Below are positions 25,073 to 33,670 of a DNA stretch of 64,000 nucleotides, one piece after another. The notes under the pieces were generated by a model. The model worked only from the letters and a program-made list of their open reading frames with translations. It was not told where the DNA came from and did no database searches. The stretch comes from DASRDU01 sp046331565 (GTDB lineage Bacteria; Acidobacteriota; Blastocatellia; RBC074): assembly GCA_046331565.1 (NCBI GenBank), contig JAXLQP010000001.1, forward strand, positions 2,728,001 through 2,792,000, given 5' to 3'. Within the stretch, counting starts at the first letter, position 1; every line of letters starts with the position of its first letter. The position numbers and the translations under genes were made by a program.

Positions 25073-25876
25073 ATGTTGAAAGGCATGGTTTCATTCGTTC
25101 TGCTGACCGCTGTCGGTGTTGTGCTGGCCAGCGGCCGGGCGCTCAACGGTTCATCGCAGGATGTCGTGCCGGAACTCAGAAACAATCAGTGCGTCAGTTG
25201 TCACTCGCGCCTGACTGAGCCGGTGTCGTTGAGCAATCGTTATTTTGAATGGCATTCGTCAGCCCACAACCGGCGCGGCGCCGGCTGCGAAAAATGTCAC
25301 GGCGGCGATGCGTCAGCAAAAGACAAGGCCATCGCGCACGCCGGAGTGCTCAAAAAAACTCAGCCTGGCAGCCGCCTGCACTGGAAGAATCTGCCTGAAA
25401 CCTGCAATACCTGCCATCAGTCCGTCGTCAGTGCATTTGTCGGCAGCAGGCATTATCAGCACCTGAAGGGTTCCGGCCTGGGGCCGGGTTGCACGGCCTG
25501 TCACGAACACATGGCTTCGCAGGTGCCGCAGACGCCCATTCAGACGGCTTCGCTGTGCGCGCAGTGCCACGCGACGGTCAACGGGCTGATGCCGATGAAT
25601 ATGGAAATTCTTGACCGCGCCGAAAACTTTATGCAGGCGCTCAATCGCGCCAATGTTGCGGTAGCGTGGGCCGAAAGTCTCTTCAGCGTGGCCGAAAACC
25701 GCAAGCTCGATCTGCGCGTCGAACGCCTTGAAGTGGCCGCCGCACGCGGCGCGCTGCGCGAAGCCAAAATCAACTGGCACGCCTTCGACCCCGACTCTTC
25801 ACGCCGGAAAGCCGATGAAGCCTTCAATATCAGCCTGAAACTCAAGGACGAATTGCAGAAAAAACTCGGCTACTGA
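25073..25876 (+). CDS. exported five-heme c-type cytochrome
   Basis: 267 residues. A signal peptide (about 1-24) is followed by five CxxCH motifs: CVSCH (40), CEKCH (about 70), CNTCH, CTACH and CAQCH (about 163). Then comes a heme-free helical C-terminal third. Spare His residues (EWHSSAH, SRHYQHL, CHEH) could be distal ligands, so the hemes are probably bis-His. The arrangement recalls the cytochrome c554/NapC-like class, which act in nitrogen or metal redox reactions in the periplasm. It has its own sigma-54 promoter and follows the NOR-like operon's terminator, so it is likely induced with it. The substrate is unknown. Confidence 0.87.
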   Translation: MLKGMVSFVLLTAVGVVLASGRALNGSSQDVVPELRNNQCVSCHSRLTEPVSLSNRYFEWHSSAHNRRGAGCEKCHGGDASAKDKAIAHAGVLKKTQPGSRLHWKNLPETCNTCHQSVVSAFVGSRHYQHLKGSGLGPGCTACHEHMASQVPQTPIQTASLCAQCHATVNGLMPMNMEILDRAENFMQALNRANVAVAWAESLFSVAENRKLDLRVERLEVAAARGALREAKINWHAFDPDSSRRKADEAFNISLKLKDELQKKLGY

Positions 25877-25895
25877 GACGAATTTGAAAGTTGAT

Positions 25896-26639
25896 TCAAT
25901 CTGAATGTTCGATGCTGAAGTCAGCGACTATCGGCAGGTGATCCGAGGCGATCAGGGCGGTGCGGGTGCGGTGCAGCGTGGCGCTTTCAAGTTTCAGCGC
26001 AGTGTCATAATAGATGTGGTCGAGATGCAGCAGGGGAAAGACGCCCGGATAGGTTCGTTTGCGTCCGAGGTGAATGCGAATGTCGGCGTTTTGAAAGTGC
26101 CGGGTCAGCAGTTTTGAGGCGACGCCGCGCAGCCATTCGTTGAAATCACCGAGCAGAATGCGCGGGCCGGGAATGTGCGCGGAACTCAGAATCTCTTCGT
26201 CAAGCAGGCGGCGCGCCTGGTGCGGGCGTTCGCGGTACGCGGTGCCCAGATGGACGTTGTAAATGTGCAGCGCCTGGTAACCGCCGACGCCAACATCCAC
26301 GCGCAGGCAGCCGCGCTCTTCGCGCCCGTGCTGGCTCAGGTCGTAATTGATGGCAGTCAGCACTGGCAGACGGCTCAGCACCACGTTGCCATAAGAGCCG
26401 CCCATCAGTTTGCGGTTTTCGCCCGTCCGGTATTCACAATGCAGCGCGTCGGCAATAAAGCGCGCCTGGTCATCTTCAGGGCGGCCATTTTCAAAGCTCA
26501 GCACTTCCTGCAAAGCGATAACATCGGCATCAATTTCGCTGAGAACTTTAACGATGCGATCAGGCCGCACGCGGCGGTCGAGGCCGCGACATTTGTGAAT
26601 GTTGTAAGTGACCACCCTGATCCGGCGCGTCTTCTTCAT
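25896..26639 (-). CDS. Endonuclease/exonuclease/phosphatase family protein
   Basis: 247 residues with the EEP fold: VVTYNIHKCRG at the start, the metal-binding Glu in IALQEV, YNVHLG, LGDFNEW and the terminal SDHLPI. These Mg-dependent enzymes cut phosphodiester bonds in nucleic acids or lipid headgroups. Its start overlaps the stop of the phospholipase-D-like gene (ATGA at 26636-26639). This pairing is common for cardiolipin synthase operons and suggests a role in phospholipid metabolism rather than DNA repair. Confidence 0.87.
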   Translation of the reverse strand: MKKTRRIRVVTYNIHKCRGLDRRVRPDRIVKVLSEIDADVIALQEVLSFENGRPEDDQARFIADALHCEYRTGENRKLMGGSYGNVVLSRLPVLTAINYDLSQHGREERGCLRVDVGVGGYQALHIYNVHLGTAYRERPHQARRLLDEEILSSAHIPGPRILLGDFNEWLRGVASKLLTRHFQNADIRIHLGRKRTYPGVFPLLHLDHIYYDTALKLESATLHRTRTALIASDHLPIVADFSIEHSD

Positions 26640-28180
26640 GACTTCAGCGACTGTTCTTCTTCCACTTCAACCGGTTCTCGATCCACCGTGTTTTCAGGCT
26701 CGCCAGCAGATTCCTGCCCCGGAGCTGCGGCTTCGGCGCTGCCCCTGCGATGCAGCGCGTAAGCTCTGACAAGCAGCGTGAACGCGACCCAGACACCAAT
26801 CACGGCAAACGGCAGGGCAATGACTTTCGGCCACAGAAAAGCCACGACGGCGAGGCCGAGCAGGAGCAGACTGCCGCTGACCATCAGCCTGGCTTCGGCG
26901 GGGCCAAGCACGCGCTGATTGGTGATGGCGGCGCCGACGGCGCGGCTGATGCGCATTGCGCCTGCGGCGGCACGGCTGGCGCTGCCTTCACCGGGACGGC
27001 GGCGGCGACCTGATTTCCTGCGCTGCCCGACCTGGCGCAGACGATTGCGCGCGCTCAGGACGATTTCGGTAGCATTGGCCAGGTCGTCCAGGTACATCTG
27101 CTCCATCTCGCGCCCGAAATTCGCGTCCTCGATCACCACGTCGAGTTCCCAGTTACCGAGCCAGCTTGCCAGGTTGAGATTGCTCGAACCAACCCGCGCC
27201 CAGCGCCCGTCAGCGACGGCGGTCTTGGCGTGCAGCATCGGCCCGTTCCATTCAAAGACGCGCACCCCGGCCTCAAGCAGCGGACGAAATCCGGCGCGCG
27301 AGAGCGACCGCATCAGCATAATGTCGCTCGCCTGCGGCACCAGCAGCCGCACATCCACCCTGTCAAGCGCCGCCGCCCGCAGCGACTGCACGTAAGTCGT
27401 CGTGCCGACAAAGTAAGCATCGGTCAGCCACAGTCGTTTGCGGGCAATGGCCGCAATCAACTGATCAAGACGGTACAGACCTGAGGTGTACGGCATCCCG
27501 GCGACCACGCGCAGCGTCACGTCACCCGCAGGCGGAATTGTTTCATTCGGCAATTCATCACCGGGCAGCGGCTCGCCCGTCGCGGCCCAGGTCTGGGCAA
27601 AAGCCTGTTCGATTTCAAGGACTGCCGGGCCGCAGACTTCAACGCCGGTGTCGCGCCACGGTTCAATGCCCTTTTCGGGCCAGCCGACCCAGTGACGGCC
27701 CACGCACAAACCGGCCACAAAACCGATGCGTCCGTCCACGCCGATCATTTTGCGGTGATCGCGGCTGAGCCAGCCGAACGGGCTGTCAAGTTGCGGCGGA
27801 TTGAAGCAGCGCACCTCAACGCCCGCTTCGCGCAACTGTCGCCAGAACCGGTTCGAGGTCGCATTAAGCGCGCCCATCCAGTCATAAATGACCCTGACGC
27901 GCACGCCTTCGCGGGCTTTGGCGGCCAGGGCTTCGGCAAACCGCTGCCCCTGGTCGTCCTCGTGAATGATGTAGCTTTCAAAGTGAATCCATCGTGTGGC
28001 TGAACTGATGGCGGCGAGCCACGCCGGATAGTTTTCTCTGGCATCGCGCAGCAGGCGCACACTGTTGCCCGGCACCAGCGGCACTCCGGCAGTGCGCGAA
28101 AAAGCCTGCTCGGCCAGAAAGCGGGCCGACAATCCGCCCCGGCGGCTGGCTCGGCTGAGTTGCGGTTCGTTCAGAGCCAT
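26636..28180 (-). CDS. Phospholipase-D-type cardiolipin synthase-like protein
   Basis: 514 residues. Both HKD motifs are present: HRKMIGVDG (about 145) and HAKTAVADG (about 315), the second followed by GSSNLN. After a basic Arg-rich linker (about 395-415) are two C-terminal membrane helices (about 435-485) and an acidic tail. Cardiolipin synthases join phosphatidyl groups at the membrane; this one has its helices at the C-terminus instead of the usual N-terminal pair. It forms an operon with the EEP gene. No strong ribosome site is seen. Confidence 0.85.
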   Translation of the reverse strand: MALNEPQLSRASRRGGLSARFLAEQAFSRTAGVPLVPGNSVRLLRDARENYPAWLAAISSATRWIHFESYIIHEDDQGQRFAEALAAKAREGVRVRVIYDWMGALNATSNRFWRQLREAGVEVRCFNPPQLDSPFGWLSRDHRKMIGVDGRIGFVAGLCVGRHWVGWPEKGIEPWRDTGVEVCGPAVLEIEQAFAQTWAATGEPLPGDELPNETIPPAGDVTLRVVAGMPYTSGLYRLDQLIAAIARKRLWLTDAYFVGTTTYVQSLRAAALDRVDVRLLVPQASDIMLMRSLSRAGFRPLLEAGVRVFEWNGPMLHAKTAVADGRWARVGSSNLNLASWLGNWELDVVIEDANFGREMEQMYLDDLANATEIVLSARNRLRQVGQRRKSGRRRRPGEGSASRAAAGAMRISRAVGAAITNQRVLGPAEARLMVSGSLLLLGLAVVAFLWPKVIALPFAVIGVWVAFTLLVRAYALHRRGSAEAAAPGQESAGEPENTVDREPVEVEEEQSLKS

Positions 28181-28260
28181 TCAGCAAATCAGCAGGGAGA
28201 AAAGCAAACGGAAGGGCGCGAGTCACGCCCTGAACAGGGAGGAAGCTTTTGCGGCGAAGA

Positions 28261-29292
28261 TTATTCAGAATGCCAGACATTGGTGGCCACGCCAACCTTC
28301 AGAATCTGGCTCGCGCCTCTGATGACAGCCTTCATCGGCTCTTTCGCCGGGCTGACATCGAGCAGCGTTTCAGCGGCAATCAGTTCAGCGATGCCAGGCA
28401 GTCCCGCACCGCCACCGGTCAGGTGAATCCCGCTTTCGACAACCTCGCTGCCAAATTCAGGCGGCAGTTCCCTGACGGCTCTGCCCACCGCTTCGACGAT
28501 GACGGCAACCACCGGATCAACGGCTTCGGCCACATACTGCCCGTTGATCGGAATCCGGCGCAGTTTGCCCGTCCGGCAATCGGCTCCGGCAGCGACATAA
28601 GGCGATGACGAAAGCTTGCGTCGCCCGACGCCGACGCTGCGAATCAGGCGCAACGCTTCGCGCTGGTAAAGTTCGACGCCGTAAAGCGAAGCCACATTCT
28701 TTCGCACGGCTGAAATCAGATCGCTGCACGCCGTCCGCACCGCCGCCGTCGAAACGAGCGCGGAGGAACGAATCACGGCAATGTCAGTCACGCCGTCGCC
28801 AATATCCACGAGCATCTGCGCGTAAGGCAGCGAAATATCCAGCCCGATGCCGACTGCCGCCGCCAGCGGTTCAGGCGTCAGCGTGACGGCTGAAGCTCCG
28901 GCGCGCCGGGTGGCCTCAATCAGGGCTGCGCGTTCCTCAGCGCAGGCATCTGACGGCACACAGGCCAGCACTCTGGGCCGAAAGAGTCCGAGTCGCCGCG
29001 CCCGCCACAGCAATGGTGAAAGCAGCGCCGCCGCTGCGCCGACATCAGACACCACGCCGCCGTGCAGGGGCGCAATGAAATTCCGGCCCGAATCGTAATC
29101 TTCGCTGCGCGCGGCTCTGGCCCCGACCGATTCGACAAAACCGGTGTCAGGCGAAATCCTGACAACCGATGGTTCATCGGCAATGACTCCGCGCCCGTTC
29201 GCATACAAACGAGTATTGGCCGTCCCCAGATCGAGCGCGATATCCGGGTCGGCAACAAGGTTGCGCACCGTTGAGATAAAACCAGCAGACAT
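28261..29292 (-). CDS. MreB-like actin-family protein
   Basis: 343 residues with the MreB-type phosphate loops: DIALDLGTANTRLY near residue 16, MLVDIGDGVTDIAVI near 165, and HLTGGGAGLPGI near 290. MreB filaments steer cell-wall synthesis at the inner membrane. No mreC or mreD follows; the next genes are lipid enzymes, so this is probably a second, accessory MreB paralogue. A GGGAGG site precedes the ATG. Confidence 0.85.
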   Translation of the reverse strand: MSAGFISTVRNLVADPDIALDLGTANTRLYANGRGVIADEPSVVRISPDTGFVESVGARAARSEDYDSGRNFIAPLHGGVVSDVGAAAALLSPLLWRARRLGLFRPRVLACVPSDACAEERAALIEATRRAGASAVTLTPEPLAAAVGIGLDISLPYAQMLVDIGDGVTDIAVIRSSALVSTAAVRTACSDLISAVRKNVASLYGVELYQREALRLIRSVGVGRRKLSSSPYVAAGADCRTGKLRRIPINGQYVAEAVDPVVAVIVEAVGRAVRELPPEFGSEVVESGIHLTGGGAGLPGIAELIAAETLLDVSPAKEPMKAVIRGASQILKVGVATNVWHSE

Positions 29293-29385
29293 TGATGATC
29301 CTCCCTGACCGACCGCATCAGAATTAACTGGTCAGGCTGGTATTATACAGATGCCGCGCACCCAGTCACTACCCATTCTGACGCC

Positions 29386-29491
29386 GGGGTCAAAACCTGC
29401 CCTGGGTACGCGCTCCTGCTTTGCGGAAATAACAACTTCCTGAAGCCCGGCACGCTGGAAGCGTGCGTACCCAGGGGCTGGTTTTGACCCC
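29386..29491. repeat. Dispersed inverted repeat R6, copy 2
   Basis: Arms 29386-29411 and 29465-29491 (GGGGTCAAAACC..CTGGGTACGC and its complement) pair with small gaps. The inner part CACGCTGGAAGCGTGCGTAC matches copy 1 at 15221-15340. It ends about 10 bp from the stop codon of the cytochrome gene. Confidence 0.8.
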
Positions 29492-29500
29492 ACAGGTAAT

Positions 29501-29917
29501 TCACCGTCCGGGGTACTGATCGGGGAAGCGTTGAATTGATTCAAGGTATCTGATGAGGCTGGTCAGTTCCGGTTCCTTCAGCACATTGCCCCAGACCGGC
29601 ATCTCTCTTTCGCCGTGAACGGGCAGCACGGTTTCGCCGCTGATGATTTTTCTGAGTTGTTCAGTCGGGAAACGGCCATCCTTTTTGCGGATGACGGTCA
29701 GATCGGCGGGCCGCTTTCTGAGCGAAGGCGCAACCGGCCCTCTGCCCCTGCCGTCCAGCCCGTGACAACTTGCACAATGGCTCTGGTAAAGCTCACGCCC
29801 CTGGGCAATCTGTTTTTTGTGCTGTTCATCGGCCTGATCTGACTGAAAGCTCAGACCCGAAATTGTCAGCAGCGCCATCAGGCCCGCCCCAATGATGACC
29901 AATCGTGTTTGCTTCAT
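29501..29917 (-). CDS. small exported mono-heme cytochrome c (paralogue of 24489-24902)
   Basis: 138 residues. Signal peptide (about 1-24), heme motif CASCHG and axial Met in REMPVWG, then RYLESIQRF. It is closely similar in layout to the cytochrome of the NOR-like operon about 5 kb away and is probably a duplicate serving another partner or condition. The downstream side ends at an R6 repeat. I found no sigma-54 element in its 145-bp upstream spacer, unlike the paralogue's operon. Confidence 0.87.
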   Translation of the reverse strand: MKQTRLVIIGAGLMALLTISGLSFQSDQADEQHKKQIAQGRELYQSHCASCHGLDGRGRGPVAPSLRKRPADLTVIRKKDGRFPTEQLRKIISGETVLPVHGEREMPVWGNVLKEPELTSLIRYLESIQRFPDQYPGR

Positions 29918-30062
29918 AAAATAACCTTCCGGCCCTGCGCAGGCCTGCTCACGCGGCTGTGTCAGTCACCAGACCATCACACGCCGCTCAGCGCCGATTC
30001 GCAACCGCCGTTATTATTGAACCTGCCACACACGGCTTCCCTGCACCAAAGGAGGTGCAATA

Positions 30063-30542
30063 ATGAAAGCTCCGAAAATCATCCTGACGGCCCTCGGACT
30101 CGCCTGCCTGCTGCTGACTGTCCCGGAGCGGGCGGTTCTGGCCGGGCAGCGCATCCCGCCGGAACTGACGGGCCGCTGGACTGGCGATGGCGAAATCATC
30201 GTGACCTGGTGTCAGCAGAGAAGAATGCCCTTCGATCTGACGATTGATGCTGCCGGAAACGTTTCCGGCACGGTGGGCGACGCGGTTTTGAAAAATGCCA
30301 GTCTGAACCGCAGAACCAGACTGATGACCCGCCTCGGCAATGGCGACTGGATTATTCAGGCCACGCTTGACGGCAGCCTCGTCGCGGCAGAAGGCATCCG
30401 GCGCGAAAAAATCTGGCTCATGCTGACGCTGAAAGAGCAGCAACTGGAAGGCGGCCTGAACACATCCGGCTGGCACATTGGCGGAAAGAAAACAATGTTT
30501 CTGTCAGTCAGGCGCATCGTGCTCAAACGATCTGCCGCCTGA
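30063..30542 (+). CDS. small exported protein of unknown function
   Basis: 159 residues. The signal peptide (1-27, ending VLAGQ) is preceded by an excellent AAAGGAGGTGCAATAATG. The mature part looks all-beta (GRWTGDGEIIVTW..FDLTIDAAGNVSGTVGDAVL), reminiscent of small lipocalin-like periplasmic folds, but no family is recognised. It stands alone, facing the metallothionein-like gene. Confidence 0.75.
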   Translation: MKAPKIILTALGLACLLLTVPERAVLAGQRIPPELTGRWTGDGEIIVTWCQQRRMPFDLTIDAAGNVSGTVGDAVLKNASLNRRTRLMTRLGNGDWIIQATLDGSLVAAEGIRREKIWLMLTLKEQQLEGGLNTSGWHIGGKKTMFLSVRRIVLKRSAA

Positions 30543-30567
30543 CCCGTGCCCGCTGAAGCCTTCGCCT

Positions 30568-30795
30568 TCAGGCCGGAGAATTTTCCACAGTCGCCGCGTG
30601 ATCAGCCTGACCGTCTGACCTGTACTGGCACATCTGCGGCGCGGTGTGCAGCAGGTGGCATTCAGGATGCCCGCACAGACAGACCGAATCAGGCTGTTCA
30701 CCGGCGGTTTCGCAGTAATCGCTGCAATAATCCTGATCCATTCGCGCCGGGCAGTGGCACTCCGAATAGGCACATTTATCAGTCATCTCTGGCAT
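30568..30795 (-). CDS. bacterial metallothionein-like small Cys/His protein
   Basis: 75 residues with nine Cys and several His: KCAYSECHCPA, then DYCSDYCETA, then CLCGHPECHLLH. The order (CxxxCxC, YCSxxC, CGHxxCxx) follows the SmtA/BmtA class, which folds around a Zn cluster. Zinc or cadmium storage in the cytoplasm is expected. A GGGGAGG site precedes the ATG. It starts 27 bp after the stop of the universal stress protein gene on the same strand, so it probably shares the sigma-54 promoter at 31836-31851. Confidence 0.8.
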   Translation of the reverse strand: MPEMTDKCAYSECHCPARMDQDYCSDYCETAGEQPDSVCLCGHPECHLLHTAPQMCQYRSDGQADHAATVENSPA

Positions 30796-30821
30796 CGTAT
30801 TCCTCCCCGCATCAGACAGTT

Positions 30822-31691
30822 TCAGGTCAGGTGCACGACTTCAACCGAGCAGTGCGCGCGCGCGGCCACCGCCGATGAAACGCTGCCCACCAGGATGCGC
30901 TCGACCCGGCCCACGCCTTTCGCACCGAGAAAGATCGAATCAGCGTCCCAGCTTTCAGCTTCGCTGAGCAGCAGTTTCTTCGGTTCTTCTTCCTTCACGA
31001 CGACTGTGGTTTTCAGCCCCGCCGCAGTCAGCGCCTTTTCAGCCGCTTCAAGCATCTTTTTGACTGTAGCGCTTTCTCTGGCCATCCACTCAGCGACGTG
31101 AGCCATCATCGGTTCGTGCGCCGTCGGGGGAATTGACCAGGCGGCGTTGACGATACGCGCTTCGCTGCCCGCAGGCCAGTTGCGCGCAGCGACGGACTGC
31201 ACGGCAGCCTGGGCGTATTTCGAGCCGTCCACGCCGACGATGATTCGCACCGGCAGGCCGGGTTCATCCAGTCGCCCGCGCGCGACACGCACCGAGCAGT
31301 GAGCCTGATGCACCAGATGCTGCGACACGCTGCCGAAAAAGAGGCGGCCCATCGCTGAACGTCCGTGCGAACCGACGATCATCAGGTCGGCCTTCCACCT
31401 TTCGGCCTTGTCCATAATCACGCCTGCCGGAGTGCCGAAGCCCGATTCCGGTTCGATGTTCCAGCCTGGCATCAGCGATTTCAGGCGGGTCGCCCCGCGC
31501 TCGGCCAGAGCCATGGCTTCCATGCGCCGGTCAACGGCTTCCATGACTTCCAGGCTTGAGGGTGGCGGCAACCAGTTTTCGACCACCGATAACACAACCG
31601 CTTCGGCCTGTGGCGGCAATCCGGCCCGGTGCAGATCATCGAGCGCGGCATCGGCGCAATCAGAGCCGTCATAAGCAATCAGAATTTTCAT
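30822..31691 (-). CDS. Tandem-domain universal stress protein (USP1)
   Basis: 289 residues, two UspA domains (about 1-140 and 148-289). Both keep the ATP-binding pattern G-x2-G-x9-G-(S/T): GSHGRSAMGRLFFGSVS and GAKGVGRVERILVGSVS. Tandem USPs bind ATP and promote survival during starvation, hypoxia or growth arrest. A sigma-54 promoter and a 17-bp leader hairpin lie upstream, and a metallothionein-like gene follows. It is the first of four tandem USP genes in 5 kb. Confidence 0.9.
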   Translation of the reverse strand: MKILIAYDGSDCADAALDDLHRAGLPPQAEAVVLSVVENWLPPPSSLEVMEAVDRRMEAMALAERGATRLKSLMPGWNIEPESGFGTPAGVIMDKAERWKADLMIVGSHGRSAMGRLFFGSVSQHLVHQAHCSVRVARGRLDEPGLPVRIIVGVDGSKYAQAAVQSVAARNWPAGSEARIVNAAWSIPPTAHEPMMAHVAEWMARESATVKKMLEAAEKALTAAGLKTTVVVKEEEPKKLLLSEAESWDADSIFLGAKGVGRVERILVGSVSSAVAARAHCSVEVVHLT

Positions 31692-31726
31692 CTCGGCCCT
31701 CCTTCCTGCCCCCGTAAGTTGAAAAT

Positions 31727-31760
31727 GCCAGCTTTGATTCAGTACTGAACCAAAGCTGGC
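31727..31760. promoter_or_regulatory. Palindrome in the USP1 leader
   Basis: A near-perfect 34-bp palindrome (17-bp arms GCCAGCTTTGATTCAGT, one mismatch) lies between the sigma-54 promoter and the USP1 start codon, 36 bp from the ATG. It could be an RNA hairpin in the leader or a dimeric protein site. Confidence 0.6.
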
Positions 31761-31835
31761 CTGAAGCAGTTTAATTAAGGATTCAGCCAGTATGTATGCC
31801 CGTTTGATTACTCAACTGATCCCGCTGACTTCAGG

Positions 31836-31851
31836 TGCAAAAGATATGCCG
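31836..31851 (-). promoter_or_regulatory. Sigma-54 promoter for USP1 and metallothionein
   Basis: The reverse strand reads CGGCATATCTTTTGCA (GG-N10-GC, TTGCA), about 145 bp upstream of the USP1 ATG. A GAGTGATTTCACTC palindrome at 31904-31917 lies upstream of it. Confidence 0.72.
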
Positions 31852-31949
31852 CCGGTAAAGCCGGGGAAACATCCCGCAATTTCGCCGCTAACTGAATGCC
31901 GCTGAGTGATTTCACTCTAATCCTGGGGAGCCTTGCACAAACCCGGATG

Positions 31950-32894
31950 TCACGCCTGCAATTCAGGCTGCAAAGCTTCGGCGCGGCTTTCAGCCAGGAC
32001 AAAGCTCGCGGGTTTGGGCGGACGGGCAATCAGCACCGGGCAGGAAGCCTCGCGCAGAACCTGATCGGCATTCGATCCGGCCAGTTCGCCTTTATCGAAT
32101 CCCGCGCCGCTGAAGCCCAGGCAGATCAGATCAACTTCGTGTTCTTCAGCGTAAGCCAGAATTTCACGCCACGCGGCGCCCGTTCTGGCGGCATAGCGGA
32201 TTTCGCATTGCTGCACCGCCTCGGCAGGCACGGCTTCTTCCAGTTCGCTGATGGCCCGGTGAAAATCGCTTTCGGCCAGCAGCATCGCACTTTCGGTGTC
32301 AGCGATTTCCGGCTGCGATGATGACGGAATCACATGCAGCAGGTGCAGCGTCGCGTCAAATTCGTGTGCGAGCGACAGGGCAAACATCAGCGCGGCTTCT
32401 GAATCGGTCGAGAAGTCATGCGCCATCAGAATGCGCCGCAGCACAATCTCCCTGATGCTGCCATCCACCCATTCACGCTCGCGGGGATGCGTCACCAGCA
32501 CCGGGCAGGGCGCCTGGTGACAGACCGCTTCGGCAGTCGAACCGAGCAGCGTGGCGGCGTAGGAGCGATGCCGCGAACGCATCACGATCAGATCAGCGTG
32601 CCGCTCTGCCGCCTCGCGCGTAATGACCTCTGAGGCTTCACCAGCCACAATGATGGATTCCCATTCCGGCAGTTCCGCCTTTGGCACATCACGGCTGGCC
32701 TGCGCCTTTACGGCAGTGGTCAGTTCGTGCTCGATCTGAATGCGCAGCTCAGCGGTCAGCGGTTCTGATTCAACGGCGTGACAGACCAGCAGTTTCGCTT
32801 TGAACGCCCGCGCCAGGGCGAGCGCATAGAGCAGCGCTTCTTCGGAATCGAAAGTGAGATCGGTCGAACAGAGAATGCGTTTGATGGTTTTCAT
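31950..32894 (-). CDS. Tandem-domain universal stress protein (USP2)
   Basis: 314 residues, two UspA domains. The first has a degraded nucleotide loop (MRSRHRSYAATLLGSTAEAV), the second a better one (GFSGAGFDKGELAGS). Loss in one half is common in tandem USPs. It begins 48 bp after the HPF/cold-shock gene on the same strand, so both may be co-transcribed. No separate promoter element was seen. Confidence 0.88.
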   Translation of the reverse strand: MKTIKRILCSTDLTFDSEEALLYALALARAFKAKLLVCHAVESEPLTAELRIQIEHELTTAVKAQASRDVPKAELPEWESIIVAGEASEVITREAAERHADLIVMRSRHRSYAATLLGSTAEAVCHQAPCPVLVTHPREREWVDGSIREIVLRRILMAHDFSTDSEAALMFALSLAHEFDATLHLLHVIPSSSQPEIADTESAMLLAESDFHRAISELEEAVPAEAVQQCEIRYAARTGAAWREILAYAEEHEVDLICLGFSGAGFDKGELAGSNADQVLREASCPVLIARPPKPASFVLAESRAEALQPELQA

Positions 32895-32942
32895 GGCTGA
32901 TGTCCGGATTCAGAAATTAAGGCTGTCCTGCCCGGCGGGATT

Positions 32943-33548
32943 TCAGCCGCCGATGGTTCTGACCGTACTCGCCTGCGGCCCCTTGTCGCCCTGCTCTTCG
33001 ACAAAGCTGACTTCGGTGCCGACGGTGATCCGTTCAAAACCGTCATTGAGCACGCTGTTGCGATGAAAATAGACTTCGACGCCGTCAGGCGTTTCCAGAA
33101 AGCCGTACCCTTCTTCAGGAAAGACGCGGCTGACGCGCGCGTGCGGCGCAGGTTCGTGATATTTCACCGCGCCCTGCCGCCTGCGCACGTGATCCTGCAA
33201 ACGGCGGCGCGCGGCTCTGAAGGCGTCACGAATGACCACATACATGTCCTTGTGCGGAGTTTCGACTTCCCGTTCCTTGATGCGCCGCGTTCCGGCAGTC
33301 TTCTGAATTGAACTGTGCAGGCTGGGTTCCTGGTTGATGACAATCTCTCCGCCGGGAACGGTCAGATCAAGGCGAATATGAAACCGCTTGCCGCGCTGAT
33401 GATGCTGGTGCGGCATCTCGACCATCACCCGGCACCCGATCAGCCGGTCATAAAACTCTTCGAGCTTTGCCACCTCTTCGCGGATTCGCGTTTCAACGGC
33501 CTCGGATGATTCCATGTTGCGAAAAGTGATCTGCACCGGAAGTTTCAT
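32943..33548 (-). CDS. Ribosome hibernation factor (HPF/RaiA-like) fused to a cold-shock domain
   Basis: 201 residues from the ATG at 33548 (GGAG upstream); the open frame to 33650 lacks a better start. The N-terminal half (about 1-105) is an HPF/YfiA-like domain: VQITFRNMESSEAVETRIREEVAKLEEF in pattern, then a basic helix. The C-terminal half (about 130-201) is a cold-shock domain with RNP motifs GYGFLE and VYFHRN. HPF proteins occupy the 30S decoding site and silence ribosomes; a CSD would add RNA binding. It sits among stress proteins, matching a growth-arrest role. Confidence 0.85.
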   Translation of the reverse strand: MKLPVQITFRNMESSEAVETRIREEVAKLEEFYDRLIGCRVMVEMPHQHHQRGKRFHIRLDLTVPGGEIVINQEPSLHSSIQKTAGTRRIKEREVETPHKDMYVVIRDAFRAARRRLQDHVRRRQGAVKYHEPAPHARVSRVFPEEGYGFLETPDGVEVYFHRNSVLNDGFERITVGTEVSFVEEQGDKGPQASTVRTIGG

Positions 33549-33670
33549 AATCCATTCTCCGAAAATGACAACCGCCGCCCGCCAACGCCTGATGCTGCGG
33601 GACTGGTTATCAGAATATAAGTAATTTCTCCGGATTTGACCGGACACCATTATCCGCCCGCAGAGACGCC

